This document shows positions 20,775 to 34,440 of a DNA stretch of 64,000 nt, piece by piece (position 1 is the stretch's first letter; each line of letters opens with the position of its first letter). The DNA is from Chamaecrista fasciculata (Eukaryota > Streptophyta > Magnoliopsida > Fabales > Fabaceae): assembly GCA_003254925.1 (NCBI GenBank), contig QANZ01045881.1, positions 25,843 to 89,842 on the forward strand. The letters are read 5' to 3'. A program made the position numbers and the translations under genes. The notes under the pieces were generated by a model, which saw only the letters and a program-made list of their open reading frames with translations, was not told the DNA's origin and did no database searches.

Positions 20775-23700
20775 CTAATTCATGGACATGAAATGCACTC
20801 GAGCTAGAGTATATTCCTTCCCTGCAATCCAAACACCTGTTTGTGACCACTGTACATCTTCCCAGTCCAAATTCTCCTCCAATACCTAATCAGAAAGGCA
20901 CAAATTTTCATTCATATAGAATTAAGAGCATCTATTTTCATTCTGCAATTAGTCCATACGACATAGCAACAACTATATGTAACAAGAAATGGGATTCCAC
21001 TTGCAATGTTGAAACAGGTAGAAAAAACAATGGCTAACAGGAGTTAGTGAGAGTTAACCGGAAAATAGAGGAAAAGGAGCTACGGGAACAGAAAGGACAA
21101 GCGTTTATGTACTGAAATACCGAGCTTACAATTTACTAAACATTTTGAAAAAAGAAAAATAAAAGTTTTAACAGATGGCTGATAGGAAAAGGCCTTCCTT
21201 GTAAAATATAAATAGGAGAGATAGAGCAGGCATACTGCATTCAAAAGAACATTTTCCTACAATTGCAAGGAAAAGTCACCTGAAATTACTCAAATGCAAG
21301 TGAAAAGGAATGAAAATAGTGTTTTACAAGTACCTCCACTTGTTCAAGGGGCAGAGGGATCCCAATTGTTCGCATAGCTTTCTGTGGAAAAGGCTTCTTA
21401 CATCGAGACCATCGAAATACATCAATCATGACACTTTCACCGTCGGATTTATCACCATTAGCAGAATGGTGGTGGTGGTTTTGAGATTTTTCTGTGTCTG
21501 GGTCATGCGACTGAGTTGCTGGTGTTGCTTTGACCATTTTCTCTCCAGTAAAGCAAAGCTCATATCTACAGATAATTGACTCATAATTACATTAATTTCA
21601 GTAGGAAGTCTTCATGACTTCAACAAAAATTCAGTTTCAGACTTCCAGACCAACATGGAAACATACTGTATACTTTTCACAACTACCAGCATGGACTACT
21701 TGAAATCCATAGATTAACAGTTGCTCTCTTATCAGAACAACTGAATTATAACATTTAATACAAGCATACCTGTTTGAATGTGTCTCCAAATACAAAACTT
21801 CTCCCTTCTTCAAACGAGCAGATGTATAGAGTGACTTTTTCAGACCTTTGTCAGCAACAATACTTATACTATACTTGATCCTGAAGAATATAAAAATAAT
21901 GAACTCTGATGAGTAAAAAACAAGACCTAAAATAAGATGCCTGAAATTTGACCACATTCTATCGTAAATAACTGCCACTTTAAAGACATTTTAGTCATTT
22001 AGGAATGTGAGAATATTAAAAATGACAAGACAACTGCAAATCTTTCTGTTAAGAATATTCAGGTGTCCTAAAATAATTTCAACATTTACCGGGGAACAAG
22101 AAGGTCAACCCCTACCTGCCCCCAAACCCCACCCCAAGGAAAAAAAACTAGTTTAGCATTTCTTGAAAATATTCATGCAAAATATATTGGTTTTAAACAA
22201 AGACCATGCACTAATAAATAACAATAATAGGCATTGCAAATATCTATGTTTTCTGCAATATCAAAATAAACTAAAGCAACCATACCATGGCTCATTGCAG
22301 AGATTGTACTGAATTGTGACTTCTCTTACAAATCTTTGCTGCCGTAATGCATTCTGAAGAATAAGGGCCAACAGGTAAGATGGTGACATAGAATGTCAGC
22401 AAAAGTAAACCTTGTAATTTATTCAGTTATTGATTACATAAGGAAACATTGTGATCTAAAGAGTGCCCAAAGGAAAAAAAAAAATTTCCAATATTTCCCC
22501 ACTATTAGGAAAAGAAAAATAAATATAATCACATAAACATAAATCTATATAATAAAGAAACATGATATCATATTGGCTGGCCTTAGTCAGGAAAACATCA
22601 AGCTCAGTATTATTAAAGCAGACAAGCTAAATACTAGAAGTCTAGAATGCCTCAAACTAACATTTAAATGCTTCCAGCATGATTCTAGTCTTCTATGAAA
22701 TTTGACAAGTATTAAGTAAACCAAGAAAATGCTGAAATTTATAATTAGAAAACATAAGGCTTAGGTTTCTGCAACAAATAGCATATTCTTGGGTGGGTAG
22801 AGAAAATATTGAGGATGGTCTCTTTGGGCCTTTTTATTTTGACCGTTAAAGGTTGTCAATTTGCCATCTGCTCGGATTTTAAAGCTAGAATAACATGACA
22901 GATTGTAAACTCTTATCACATAAAATAGATTTCATAATGTCACCTCTTATATATGACAACCAATAGAAAACTAATTCACAAAACTGGACAAGAGATCCCA
23001 TGAAGGGGAGAAACAAATTAGCATGTACTTTCCTGATCCCTTAAATCACAGAAAAGTAAAACAACAAAGAATCAATCTAAGAAAGCAGATAAAAAAACAG
23101 CAATTAAAGATCAAGATTTCCACTCTTATACCAAAGTGAATAATGAAGAAAACCCAATATCCCATAGACCAAAATGAAATTGCATGAAACAATCTGTTAA
23201 GTAAAAGACAAAAAAAAACTGGCATAAGATGATGGACCAACCGAAGCTGCAGCCCTGGTAGTCATTGTCCGCTCAACAGCCAATGGAGCAAGTGTGGGCT
23301 CAACTGTTGCTGTATGTGTAAGGCAAGGTTCAAGATCAATGGTTCCACCTCCTTTCTGAAAACCAGTGAAACAAAAATAGTAAGGATCACCATCAAATTG
23401 AAGACATTGATAGGCTGGTAGCTGCCTGACCCAGCCAATAAAATAGGATTACACATATGTCCATGCATGTGCTTTTGCAAATCACAAGTGCGCAGACCCA
23501 TTCCAAGCATAAATACCCCTTCCCAAAGGTAATATCATCAATAAGGAAATCAACATTTATGTTGTAAAAAGAACAACATATAAACAAATAGGAAACTTTC
23601 ACATTGGACAAATGATAGTATAAATGTGACAAAAAGGTCAGTATATTTGATTTGGATGGTAAACTAATGAAATGAGCATTAAAAGTAGATGGGAGACTTT

Positions 23701-26700
23701 AGGGAAAACATTTCAAACAAAATTAAGACTTTAAAGAGTTTAGTCATCACCTTCACAATGCAACACCGTTCAACTCGATAACTACAACCAATTGCAGCAC
23801 CCCAAGCACGGGAACGAACATTGTTTCTCAAGGTAGAGATATAATCTAGTAATGAACATGATTTAAATATAACCATTAATATAAAGTTCCAATATTAACA
23901 GCAGCATCCATAACTGAAAAAAAGCTGGGAGGAGATCAACATGAATCTGGAAAATTTGCCCACTAAAAGTAAATGGATAAACAAATAAAAGCTCCAAGCA
24001 GTTAATATGGATACATTATAAACCAAGGTTGAAGCCGATACTTGTTGCAGTAGCCATCACTATATATTGTACAAGAAGCTGTTCTAACTTCTTTTGGTAC
24101 ATCACATAGATCTAAGTTAAAAAAGCAGACCCCCTTCCCTTTAAAATCTGGAGAATAAGCCTATGCTAGGGGAGGCCAGAGATAGGAACCACCCCGAATT
24201 TACAGCAAGATAGAGAAACAGAGGAAGAGATGAGAGAAACGAGAGAGAGGTGAATGATTTCTTCTATTATTTTCCTAACCTTCTTTCAATCTACACAGTT
24301 TATTGTACCTACAAAGTCTCCAGACCAAATGATGCTACTCAAACAGTTAAACCTTACAATCATTCTGTATATCAGTCTCCACATTGGAACAATTCTCAAA
24401 TTTAATGTTGTGTAATTAATTCTTGAGGTTTCTTTCTACGAAATCCTCTTTCCTTCTAATAAAATTTCTTCTTTGGATATTTTCTTGGGGTGGGGGTGGG
24501 GGGACTCAATTCAAATCTAGAGTAAATTTTCATGACTAGTAAGCATTCCAAAATTCTAAATTATTTTAAATAATTAATTCATCTTCCTTCTTTTAGTAAA
24601 TAAGGAACTTAATAGAAAAACAAGAAGACAGGAGTGCGAGCATGAGAGGGCACTTCGATACCAAGAAATATCAAGGAGCCAACGAGCGAGCTTGTGGAAG
24701 AATTGTGCAGATTCATGTGAACAAATTAATGGAACATGTTGAGGATCAAGACGTTATCAAATCCAATATTTTTTTAATCAATTATCTTAGGCTTGAATAT
24801 GTTTAGTCGATTAGTTTGTGTGAATTTGGGCCTATGCTTTTTTAGTAGATTATTTTAAATTGCCATAGTTTATTTAATATTTTATTTTGGGCTTCAGTAT
24901 GACTTGTTAGAAAGGCCCATTTGTTTATTTTAAACCTTGTCTTTTAACTGGGCTTTAGTTGATAGACTATTAGTAGAGCCCATTTGCTAATTAGGGTTTT
25001 ATATCTCTTGGAGTATTATTACTCCATTAACTCATTTGTAATTCAGTTTTTTGAGAATTTTATGCTAGAGCATTTTGCTTTTGTTCTTCATCTTGGCTGA
25101 GAAGAGAATCCATAGGAGAGGTGGTTCATCTTCTTCTATTGTATCAAGGATTAATTCTTATCAAGGTAATCACTTGTGGCGAATTCATTCTTGAGTTTTA
25201 AATCAACTGATTATTTGCGTTTCCATTTGCATATGTCATTTGGGGGTTCAATAAGTTGGGGGTTTCATTCCATCTATTTGTTCAGTCCATTTTGTGTGTT
25301 CAGGGTTTCGGGTTCCTTATAACCTTGGGGTTCCACATCAAGGAGACGAGATTTACCCAAAAGATACCAAAGAAGAAAAAACTAGGAACTAGAAGAAAGA
25401 TAGCAAAATATGGTTAGAGAATGTAGCTACAGTCCGCAGAGCATCTTTTTGACCATTGATGACTAGTATGAAAGGGCTACATGGACTTACAATCTTGTGA
25501 AGGTAACACCCGAATGACAGCGCACAACTCTTGTATTGCAGCAGGAGGAGGGGAAGCTGTTGGGCGGCAGTAACCTGTATGCATGAGAACTGTGCAACAA
25601 AGTTGCAACATCAACTTTAATTAACACAAGTAACCCTGAAATTTGCAATCCAAAGCGAACCCTATATTTTTAATAATACATACCAGCAACAAGATCCGAG
25701 TCATATGTGTACACATCAGTCCCCCATAGCTGGCCTCCTCTGACCTGAACATAACAAATGTTTCAATTTCAAATACTTGGAATTCAGAAATATGAAACAT
25801 CAATTTTTCAATTCAAATATTGAAAGACATAGTCCTTGATGGTCTAACAATCCATGAGTGATCAAATAATTTGAAAAACCACTAGATGCCTCTTCAGAAA
25901 TAAAGCAAAGAAAGGGAACTTTCCATGATTATCACTATCTTAATTAAAGAAAGCATTGTCTGCCTGCACTACTTCAGTCCAGACAAACTGAGACCAATCC
26001 ATACCTTAATTGTTGTAACAAAAAAAAAACATAACCCGCTCCAACTGCATATAACTATATGTAGAGATATGATGAATGATATTTTCTATATCATGAAAAT
26101 GGAGTTTACATACATATTTATAGACTCTGGAAAATTAATGCATTTAACAACGTTTACCTACTTCTTACTCTTAATAAATGCTATGCACACCAAATAACAA
26201 GTATCCAACAATTAACGTAGTCAACACAATAATAACAGATAGTCAAAGACAAGTTCCGATGCTATACCTACAAGAGTACAGGTTCCAAAGTTGTTCAAGT
26301 TCTCAGCACAATTTCATCATAGTATAACATTTTCTTGATGTAATATGTGAATCATTTAACTTAAATAGACCACCATCATGAATTTCTACCAACTCATTCA
26401 GGATTTCAATCAAATATGACATAAATTTCACGAACATGAGTAATATAATATCATTTTTCCGAGTCACTTGCAAAGTCCAAACTCCACAGCACCACGTACA
26501 AATCTATTATCCCCCATTGACCCCTCACGATTAATTATTTATATCCACTGTCCGAAACATATTCACATATTTCCTTTTTAACAACCTCTTAGACGATATA
26601 GATAAATATTCATTTTGGTTGGTTAAGGGCTAGGAAGCATGGACACTGACACGGACACGACACGGACACAGCGACACGCTAAACTCACAAAATTATGCGA

Positions 26701-29700
26701 CACGACACGCCATATATTTATATATATAAATAATTAAATATTCATAATTTTTAATGAAAAATTTAAAAATTATAAGTTTTATTCATAATATATGTCATAT
26801 GTATTATTATTTTCTCTTATATGTCATGTTAAAGTCACAAAAAATTGATTTATATTTTAAAATTTATGAATATGTGTCGTGTCGGTGTCGTACGGGTGTC
26901 GGACACTGACACGTGTCCGACACGGCGACACGCCCTCAAAATGAAGTGTTCATGCTTCTTAGGTTAAGGGTTTGTAGGAATCTGGCATCCATATGTTTCG
27001 AATAACTGCAATGCTGGAAGTAAAATGACAGATAAATACTCATTACTGGAACTAAAATGACAGATTTAGAATCATAAACAAAGTAGAAAAAAATATCCAA
27101 TTCAGGCTGCAAATACTTCTCAAAACTCATGTATGAAAGGAAAGCATCATTAAAACTTGCATTTAAATTATCATATGAACTATAAACTTTGCGTCCATTG
27201 CATCAGTAACAAGCATAGAAACACCAACAGGAAACAAACAGAAAGTAAAGAACGAAAAAGACATGGAAAATAGCTTGATAAGAACATAAAAATGTAAATC
27301 ATAAAATGTAGAGAAGCATAGGAGTTATTAGGAATTATCTTATTTCTTATTTTATTATTATCTTTTAGGATTAGAATTTTATTTCTGTTATAATCATTAT
27401 CTTTTTCAAATAGAATTAGATTTTTTCTATTATTATCTTTTCCAAGTAGGTTTAGGATTCCTAACATAATTAGGAATATTTCTCTCTAATTTAAGTGGTT
27501 GTAAGCCTTTTTTGTTTAGATGAATATGAATAATAACATTTTTGCTGCAAAATATTTCATCATAAAATAATAATGATCAACAACTAAAAATCACAATTTT
27601 AACTCCTAAGATTATTTTATATCAAATAACAGATACATTATACTATTATAGGATATATGATAAATTTACAATGTTGCACAATGATAATAAATAAATGCAG
27701 AGAAAATAAAACAAGCAACATAATGATAATAAATAAAGACAGAGAAAACAAAACAAGCAATGAAGATTCCATAACTGCAACAAGCAGGGGGACAAGTCTT
27801 CAATATAAGGGAAAGAAAGCACCAAATCCCTCACCACCCAAAAATCAAAAGGTTACCCATTACAAAAAGCAGGATGATCTCACTTGGCGGTTAGTTGCAG
27901 TGACATGCTCAGCTGGTATATGTATTTCAAGAGTTGGACCACTGTTAGAGCTTTCACCATTCTTTTCCACTTGGGATGATTCAAATTCCTTCCACAACTT
28001 TATCAATTCTTGCATGCATTCACCAACTTTGTAAACAACAGATGATACTTCTACTTTCCCTGAAATACAAGAAACTTATACATCGAGGACAAGCAAGGCT
28101 AGAAAAAGATATGCAGCTCCTATCATCAATAAGCACCAAAAATTAACTAACACATGATAGCATATATATTATCAGAAAACATGAAATAAATATCAAAAGT
28201 GGTACTGTTCCTAACTAACTTTCCTAATCACCAGAAGTTCCTCTTCAAAAAACTGATTTGAAAGACTAAAGTGATACTGTTCCCCTCCTCACTCTCCTAA
28301 TTATCACTTCTTCCCTTTGGTCGCATACTCACTTTTTTCAAGGGATCTTATTACTTATATAGAAACGCACTGGACATCTTTGTTGTATCTATCTATCCAT
28401 TATCAAAGGAGATAATATCAAAATGTGTGCAGCAGTGTGCTAACTAAAGTAGTTTTTGCTGAGCCCGCACTAATTCATGAAGACACATATCCAGTAGTAC
28501 ACAACAAGCCAAATAACTTCAAGCCAGTTAAACAAAATACAACAGCAGCATACCTTGAGACCTGCAAAAGAAATGAACCAGATAGTATCAGATAAATAAT
28601 ACAAAGAATTCAGTCAACATCCTTAATTCCAGAAAGGAAAGGGTAAATTTCAATGTAACCAATTTTTAAACCATGTAAAATTTGAGCTAATGTGCTTTCT
28701 TAATGAATAAGGGAAGAAAAACAAAAGATGAATCAGAACTTGTCCCCAAAGCTTCTCTAAGTTCAATAGTTACACTACATCTAGACATTGTCCTCTTCAA
28801 AACCAGCTTCTTTAGTTTAAAAAAATAATAATAAAAATAAAAACAATTATATCCCAAGTATCTTTCACATAATCAATTTCCATGTTTACTTGGAGATATA
28901 TGGAAAAACACATTTTACAATAAATGACAACAGATGCATGAATTCCTAGGCATAAGCCTATCTGTCCGAAGGTCCAAGATATAAGATAGCATAATAGCAC
29001 AAAAAACAAGAAACGTTTGTTCTAATAAATTAGTATTCTAGAGATATTGCCTTAAAATTTTTAATTTGTTTGGGGAAGTAATCACTTGTTATTTGAGTTG
29101 TTTCAGTGGTCATTCCAATGCACATTAGACTTGCAAGTGCAGAAGATCCTTGATGTGAGTTGTTGAAAGCTACTGTAGCACACCAAAACAAACAATGCCA
29201 ACTCTTCAAAAGGACTACATTACTGCCCTTCCAAATGAAATTATGGAAAAAGCAAAAGAAGAAAGACAGAAAAATGATCTATATCATTTGAAATTTCTTA
29301 TAGTATTCTGAAGTTTCAAAAAATACAAATAACAGATAATGATATAAACAGGGGGAAAACATTCTATAAGCAATTCCACAAGATATTTGGAAATGGAAAA
29401 ATACTTATTAAACAATTAAATTTTAAACAATCAAAAAAGCAAGATACAGGGAAAAATACCCTTCATTGTCCTGAGCACGAGATCTAAAACGTGATTCACG
29501 ATTAGCCACTTGAGGACTCCCCCTTGACCGCTGCATCCTCTTCCGCTGAACACTATAATTGTAGACTTCTTTCTCCTTCTCTGTCACGCCATCCCCATCA
29601 GTACATCCATCATCGGATTCTTTGTCTAAGCTCCTAATCCGCTTCTCAGGTCTATCTCCTTCCACATCATTGTCCCTTTCTTTTCTCCTCTCTCTGGCCT

Positions 29701-30802
29701 CCCTATCAACATTTTTCCAGCTATCAAAATCTTTCTGTTTCTTCTGCTCTGGTAAGATATTTTCTTGCTCCGGCATTTTGACTGATGCATCACCAGCTTC
29801 CTTCTCATTATTTGAAGCTTGTTTCTCCACTCCATTCCATAAATCCCTCTTAACATGATCTTTTTCCCTCTCCTTTAAATTTTCTTTCTCTTTAGGAAGG
29901 TCTCTTCTTTCCCTATCCCACCTCTCAACATCTCTATCTTCTTTGGCAGGTTCTTTGTTCTCACTACTGGTATTGATTACTGGAGTACTGCTTCTACGGT
30001 CACTTCTATCTTTATCCCTCTCACCCCAATCACGATGCTTCACATCTTTTCTTTTTCTGTCCCTATCCTTAAATCTATCTTCACCTTTTGGTTCAACTTT
30101 GTTCTCCCCAACAGCCTCATGGGTTTCCATATAATCTCTCTCTTCTGCTGTTGAAGCCTCCTTCCCAACTTCAAGGGCACCTTGTGAATTACCACGTGGC
30201 ATATGCCAGGAGTCCAAATTCCCACCAGAGGTCTCAGGATATCTTTTTCCCCTATGGTATTCTTTTGATTCCTTCCAATTCAAGTGACCACTTACAACAC
30301 CATAACCATCCTTTTCTATCTTACTGTCACCTTTTGAATCATTACGAGTGTCTCGATCATATCTGACATCCTTGTTGTCATCTCCCCTACCCTCAACACG
30401 TACATCCTTCTCACTCTTAGCAATCTGAGAATCTCTCCTTGCCTCGCCATGCAACTCCTTCTTCTCTGTTTTTATATCACGGTTATCAACCCGGAGATCT
30501 CTACTGTCCTTGGAATCCCTTGCTTCTACCCTGTTCTCAGAACTGGCAGGATGATCTACATGCAGATCATTTGAAGATGATGGCATCCGATATACTGAAT
30601 GAAGAGGAGATCTTCTGTCGGTATCACGAGATTCACTACGTGGTGTCTTTGTCACCCTTGAATCCTGACCTAAATCATAAGTAATATGATATTCATTGGA
30701 AACTGATGAAGGCAATTTGGAATATGTACCCAAATCATCATGCGGGGCCTTTGATGAGGAATGGACAGTCTCTTCATGAGATCTTTTAGGTGTACCACTC
30801 AT
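20775..30802 (-). CDS. HDC1: HDC1, histone deacetylase complex subunit (Rxt3 family)
   Basis: Eleven coding exons on the minus strand encode a homologue of Arabidopsis HDC1, a rate-limiting nuclear scaffold of HDA6/HDA19-SIN3-type deacetylase complexes. The exons run 30802-29460, 28561-28554, 28059-27884, 25744-25684, 25589-25492, 23845-23751, 23355-23242, 22353-22286, 21880-21770, 21565-21334 and 20885-20775. The start is MSGTPKRSHEE. Exon 1 encodes about 447 residues of charged, low-complexity K/E/R/D-rich sequence. The Rxt3-like core follows: YISTLRNNVRSRAWG, VERCCIVK, GGGTIDLEPCLTHT, QYNLCNEPW, YSISIVADKGLK, then IDVFRWSRCKKP and the end WIAGKEYTLARVHF. Every intron is GT-AG. The phases agree except in exon 5, where one base seems to be missing (CCTCACAAGATT where family members read PPQD), so the literal splice product would hit a stop early in exon 6. 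With the frame kept, the product would be about 805 residues. Introns contain a hAT MITE and LTR-like remnants. Confidence 0.9.
24600..25345. mobile_element. LTR-element-like remnant in an HDC1 intron
   Basis: This part of the HDC1 intron between exons 5 and 6 differs from its surroundings. It includes GGGTTTTATATCTCTTGGAG, a leader-like stretch and GGGGTTCCACATCA, phrases typical of plant retroelement LTR ends. I could not pair LTRs or find a target duplication, so only a broken, old remnant is claimed. Confidence 0.35.
26630..26962 (+). mobile_element. hAT MITE, copy 2, in an HDC1 intron
   Basis: It begins CTAGGAAGCATGGACACTG and ends GTTCATGCTTCTTAG, with a perfect 8-bp duplication GTTAAGGG (26622-26629, 26963-26970). 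It is homologous along its length to the copies at 14151 and 35146. It lies in the intron between exons 3 and 4. Confidence 0.88.
27310..27540. mobile_element. Possible LTR remnant in an HDC1 intron
   Basis: The run from GGAGTTATTAGGAATTATC through CCTAACATAATTAGGAATA to GATGAATATGAATAATAAC has the leader and AATAA-rich tail style of plant LTRs. There are no pairing ends and no coding. Tentative. Confidence 0.3.
28554..28561 (-). other. HDC1: 8-nt microexon of HDC1
   Basis: On the minus strand CTTTTGCAG|GTCTCAAG|GTATGC gives an 8-nt exon. Joining exon 1 (...GAAGG) to it and then to exon 3 (GGAAAG...) yields E-G-S-Q-G-K, the continuity seen in HDC1 homologues as I recall them. Skipping it would shift the frame. 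Both flanking splice sites are strong. Confidence 0.8.
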
Positions 30803-31770
30803 AGTGAAAATCCAGTGCAGACATAAAACCCGATCAGAAAGTAGTCTGATAGCCAAAATAATGCCTATCACTGCTGTAGACAGCTTCTAGCTGCAACCTA
30901 GCATGACAAAGTGAGAAACTACATGAGTCTGGGATAATGCCAAGCTCACTGCCACATTTGCATTAAAAATTGAAATTACATTATTTTCCCACGGAGAAAC
31001 AGTTTTATTCATACACAAAGTAAACCAAGTAGAAGCTATAAATTAAAAGAAGTAATAGGAAAAAGCCTGAAAAGAGTAAGAGACAGAATTTGATAGCGCG
31101 ACAAGCTAAGACTATAAGCTAGCAATCAACGAGATATAAAAGAGAACATGCAATCCCATTTTCACTTTACCCTTAATCTGGCAACAGTACCTACAAACAA
31201 TTACAAATTAAAGTTGAACGGTGTGTACAACGTCAACAGATGAAGAATCCCACCCCCACCCCCCCAAAAAAAAATTACTCATAAAACTTGAAAGAATCTT
31301 ATTGTTTCTTATAAGCAAATTGAGATGGAAAAATTCAACCCTTTTCGTATCTAAGAAGAATATCAAATTGAATTTAACTTCAAGATAAAACAAAAGAAAA
31401 GTTATACAATTACGCTGTTAATGCTAAAACTGTCGCAGAAATAACAAATCAAGAGCACATAGATTGAACGAAAACAAGACCCCAAAGGTCGGTGCACTAA
31501 GGAAACACCCAATTTAGAACCATACCATCCAATTCCTAAAGAGAAAAATTGAAAAAGAAAAAAAAGAAGAACATTAATGGGGAACGTGAACATGCAATCA
31601 ACACATAATTTCCCTTTCCATTGTAAGCTTTTTCTCGGAAACCAAACAGAATGAAGTCGGATTTCAACAGTGGAACCAAACAAAACCCTAGAAATCAAAC
31701 AAAGAGTGAAGAAGAGAATCAGTGAAACGAACCTACGCACCTAGTTTATCGGTCAGCCTCTTATCTCTCT
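30803..31770 (-). promoter_or_regulatory. HDC1: HDC1 5' leader with an intron, and start region
   Basis: Upstream of the HDC1 ATG an AG acceptor near 30898 (CATGCTAG|GTTGCAG) and a GT donor near 31733-31742 (ACTAG|GTGCGTAG) suggest a leader intron of about 0.85 kb, as is common in plant chromatin genes. A CT repeat (about 31765-31780, GAGAGA on the coding strand) marks the likely transcription start area. No clear TATA box was identified. Confidence 0.5.
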
Positions 31771-31789
31771 CTCTCTGTGTCTTCGTTTA

Positions 31790-34290
31790 ATGTCGAAACT
31801 TTTTTCGTTGTGGTCACTGTCGTTTAAGTATCGCCTCTTTATGTGCTTCGAGTTCTATCTATTTTCTTATTCTTTTGATGTATTTATAGCGATGACAAAG
31901 CGAAAATGTGAAGACAAATGTAGTGTAAGTGAAGGTTCGATTTTAATGTACATGATAACCTTAAAATATTTTACAAGAAAACTAAATTAGTATCTATTTG
32001 TTTGTCATAGTTAATTTAGATTTCACACATGATATATAATGTAAAATTGATTGAAAAATAAAATCAAATTTTGACTCAGATTGAAAAACAAGATATAGTT
32101 TATCGTTAATTTATTGAAAGAAGTTAGTCAAATGATAAAATTGACCAAAATATCGCACATTGGGAACGAAATTGACAAAAAAAAAAGATTGAGAACAAAA
32201 TTAATACTTTTGTCTTACATTTATGAGATATAAATTTGAAATCCTATTTAAACTAGACTAAATTACTTATATCGACTACTCACCAATTCGATCAACTCAT
32301 TTTTTGAAATTAATTTAATTTTAGTTTTTAGCACTATTTTTTTCTTAAAGACAAGACACATGAGAAGTCAATTGAACCAACCTAAATTGACTATTCACCG
32401 CTGAGTGCTAACGGGTCCCCATAAAACGGTTACTTCATTCATTCAAGAGAAATAGGAAATTAGTTATTTGAAAATTCGATTACAATTAATTTATTTTCTT
32501 TATAAAGAAAAGTAAATAATGATTTAAACGTTGAAAGTTTAATTTTCTTATTGGAATGTAAAAATTATAAAATTTAGTTTCTCAAAAATATAATTATAAT
32601 TATTGTAGTCTTTTGTTTTTGAAAAAATCAACTAAAGTTTAATGAGAAATTTGATTTCATACAAAATTTATTGAAATTTCATTTACAAATGGTGTGAAAA
32701 AAAATCTAAATTAATACGTTAATATACAACAACCAATTGGCCAGCGGTAAATCCATTAAACACTGATTCGCGGAGAATTAATCCTTAATCTGTCGGGCTA
32801 GGAGATACCTTGAGAAACTAAAAAAGAATCAAAAAATTGATCGCTATTGCATATTTAAAGAGATTAAAGTTTGTTATTTTATATTTTATGAACTGAATCA
32901 ACAAATTTTTATCTTTTAATGATTGAATCATTTATTTATTTTTAAAACATCAATTGTTATCCAATAATAAATTTCACATAATTTTAAACATAATTGACAT
33001 ATTACTTAATAATTTTTGAAAAATAAATCATATTTGTAATTAAACCTAGATCCACTATAGTAAATATAACTAGTTAATTACTTATTTAACTATCGAATTT
33101 TATTATTTTATGATTTTATCTTTTAACTGAAATGTAAGTCTTATTATTTTGTTTGGACTAAACAGTTAATTTTTCATTAAAGGAAACTTATTCTTTCGTC
33201 CCTTAATTTTTAATAGTTAACGATTTAATTTTAAAAAAAATAAAAATATGATTTAGCCCGTAAAATTTTACAAAAGTCAACATTTTGGTCCCTCTAACTC
33301 TAACCATTTTTTATCAACTAACCATGTGTTTTGGGTCAGAATACAAGATTCAAAGCTAGATCTACATTGGCGGGGAAGGAGGAGACCAAGTAGGCCAACA
33401 AATACACATAAAAAAATCTAAACCCACGCTCCACCTAAAGGAGTCAGAGAAAAACACCCATTACAGAGAAACCTAACCCCAAGCAACACACGAGAGGAAA
33501 GAAAGATTACAATAGATCATCACCAAACTTTAATAAAGAGCGGAAGAACTAAACTAGCAAAAACTTCATCTAAAAAAAAACAAAGGAAACAAACCAGACA
33601 TCAAGCACAGAACACCACTTGTTTGTAGTCCGATTTGCATCTTCTTCGTTACTCTTCAAAGATTCTGCCAGCTCTTGAAATCGTCTTTGAGGATAAGTTC
33701 TTCACCATAAACTTGTTTTTGAGAAGAGGTTTGGATTATAGATCTCTAAGATACAAAGGGGTTTTATGGACAAAAACTCTCTCACTATTGAAGAGGGGAA
33801 CTTCTTCACAAACAAGGAAGAAAAACTCCTTCTAAGTGGAGGGAAAAATGAAACATGAAAGGAAAAAAAAAGAAAAACTCCTTCTAAGCTCTCTCACTAC
33901 TAAATCATTAATCCACTAAAAGTTAAGAGACTAAACTTTACATTAACTTTGAATTTTGTCCCTAATATTTTTTTATTGTCAATTTTGTCTCTAATATTTT
34001 ACATTTTGGTCGATTTTATTTTTTTCTCTGACTTTAGCTAAATATTAACAACATGCTCTACGTGATTAATGATATATAATGTAAAATTGACAAAAAAGAG
34101 AATTCAAATTTTAACTCAGATTTTAAAATAAGATTAATTATATCATTAATTTATTGAAAGAAGTTAGTCAAAAGATAAAATTGACCAAAACATAAAATAT
34201 TAAAGACAAAATTGACAAGAAAAAAAGATTGAAGGTGAAATTAAAAATTAAAAATTAATAAAATTTAGAAAGGAAAATGATGCTGTTGCC
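31790..34290. other. Intergenic, with a dispersed repeat pair
   Basis: No gene is seen. A block at about 32010-32225 recurs at about 34045-34240 in the same orientation (shared phrases include GATATATAATGTAAAATTGA and TTATTGAAAGAAGTTAGTCA), so the interval between the copies may be an inserted or duplicated repeat unit. A compact GC-richer segment at 32740-32815 (CCAGCGGTAAATCCATTAAA) stands out from the AT-rich background but was not identified. Bases 33330-33850 are less AT-rich but give no recognisable protein. Confidence 0.5.
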
Positions 34291-34440
34291 CTAAGCACAT
34301 TGACAAGCCCATTGGATTTCCAATCTGATCCAACCCAAAATGGCCCAAATCAACTGAAACCGAATCCGATCGTTAATCTGAGATTCTTCCTTCGACGAAT
34401 ATCTCCCGCCGCTAAAGCCTATCGTTCTTTCTCAATTCTC

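Noticed and set aside
21286-21978. Two minus-strand ORFs with their own ATG as separate genes
   Set aside because: They are HDC1 exons read on into adjacent introns; splice sites at 21334, 21565, 21770 and 21880 define the true exons.
29622-30684. Plus-strand ORFs opposite HDC1 exon 1
   Set aside because: They are shadows of the long, low-complexity HDC1 exon; codon bias and homology belong to the minus strand.
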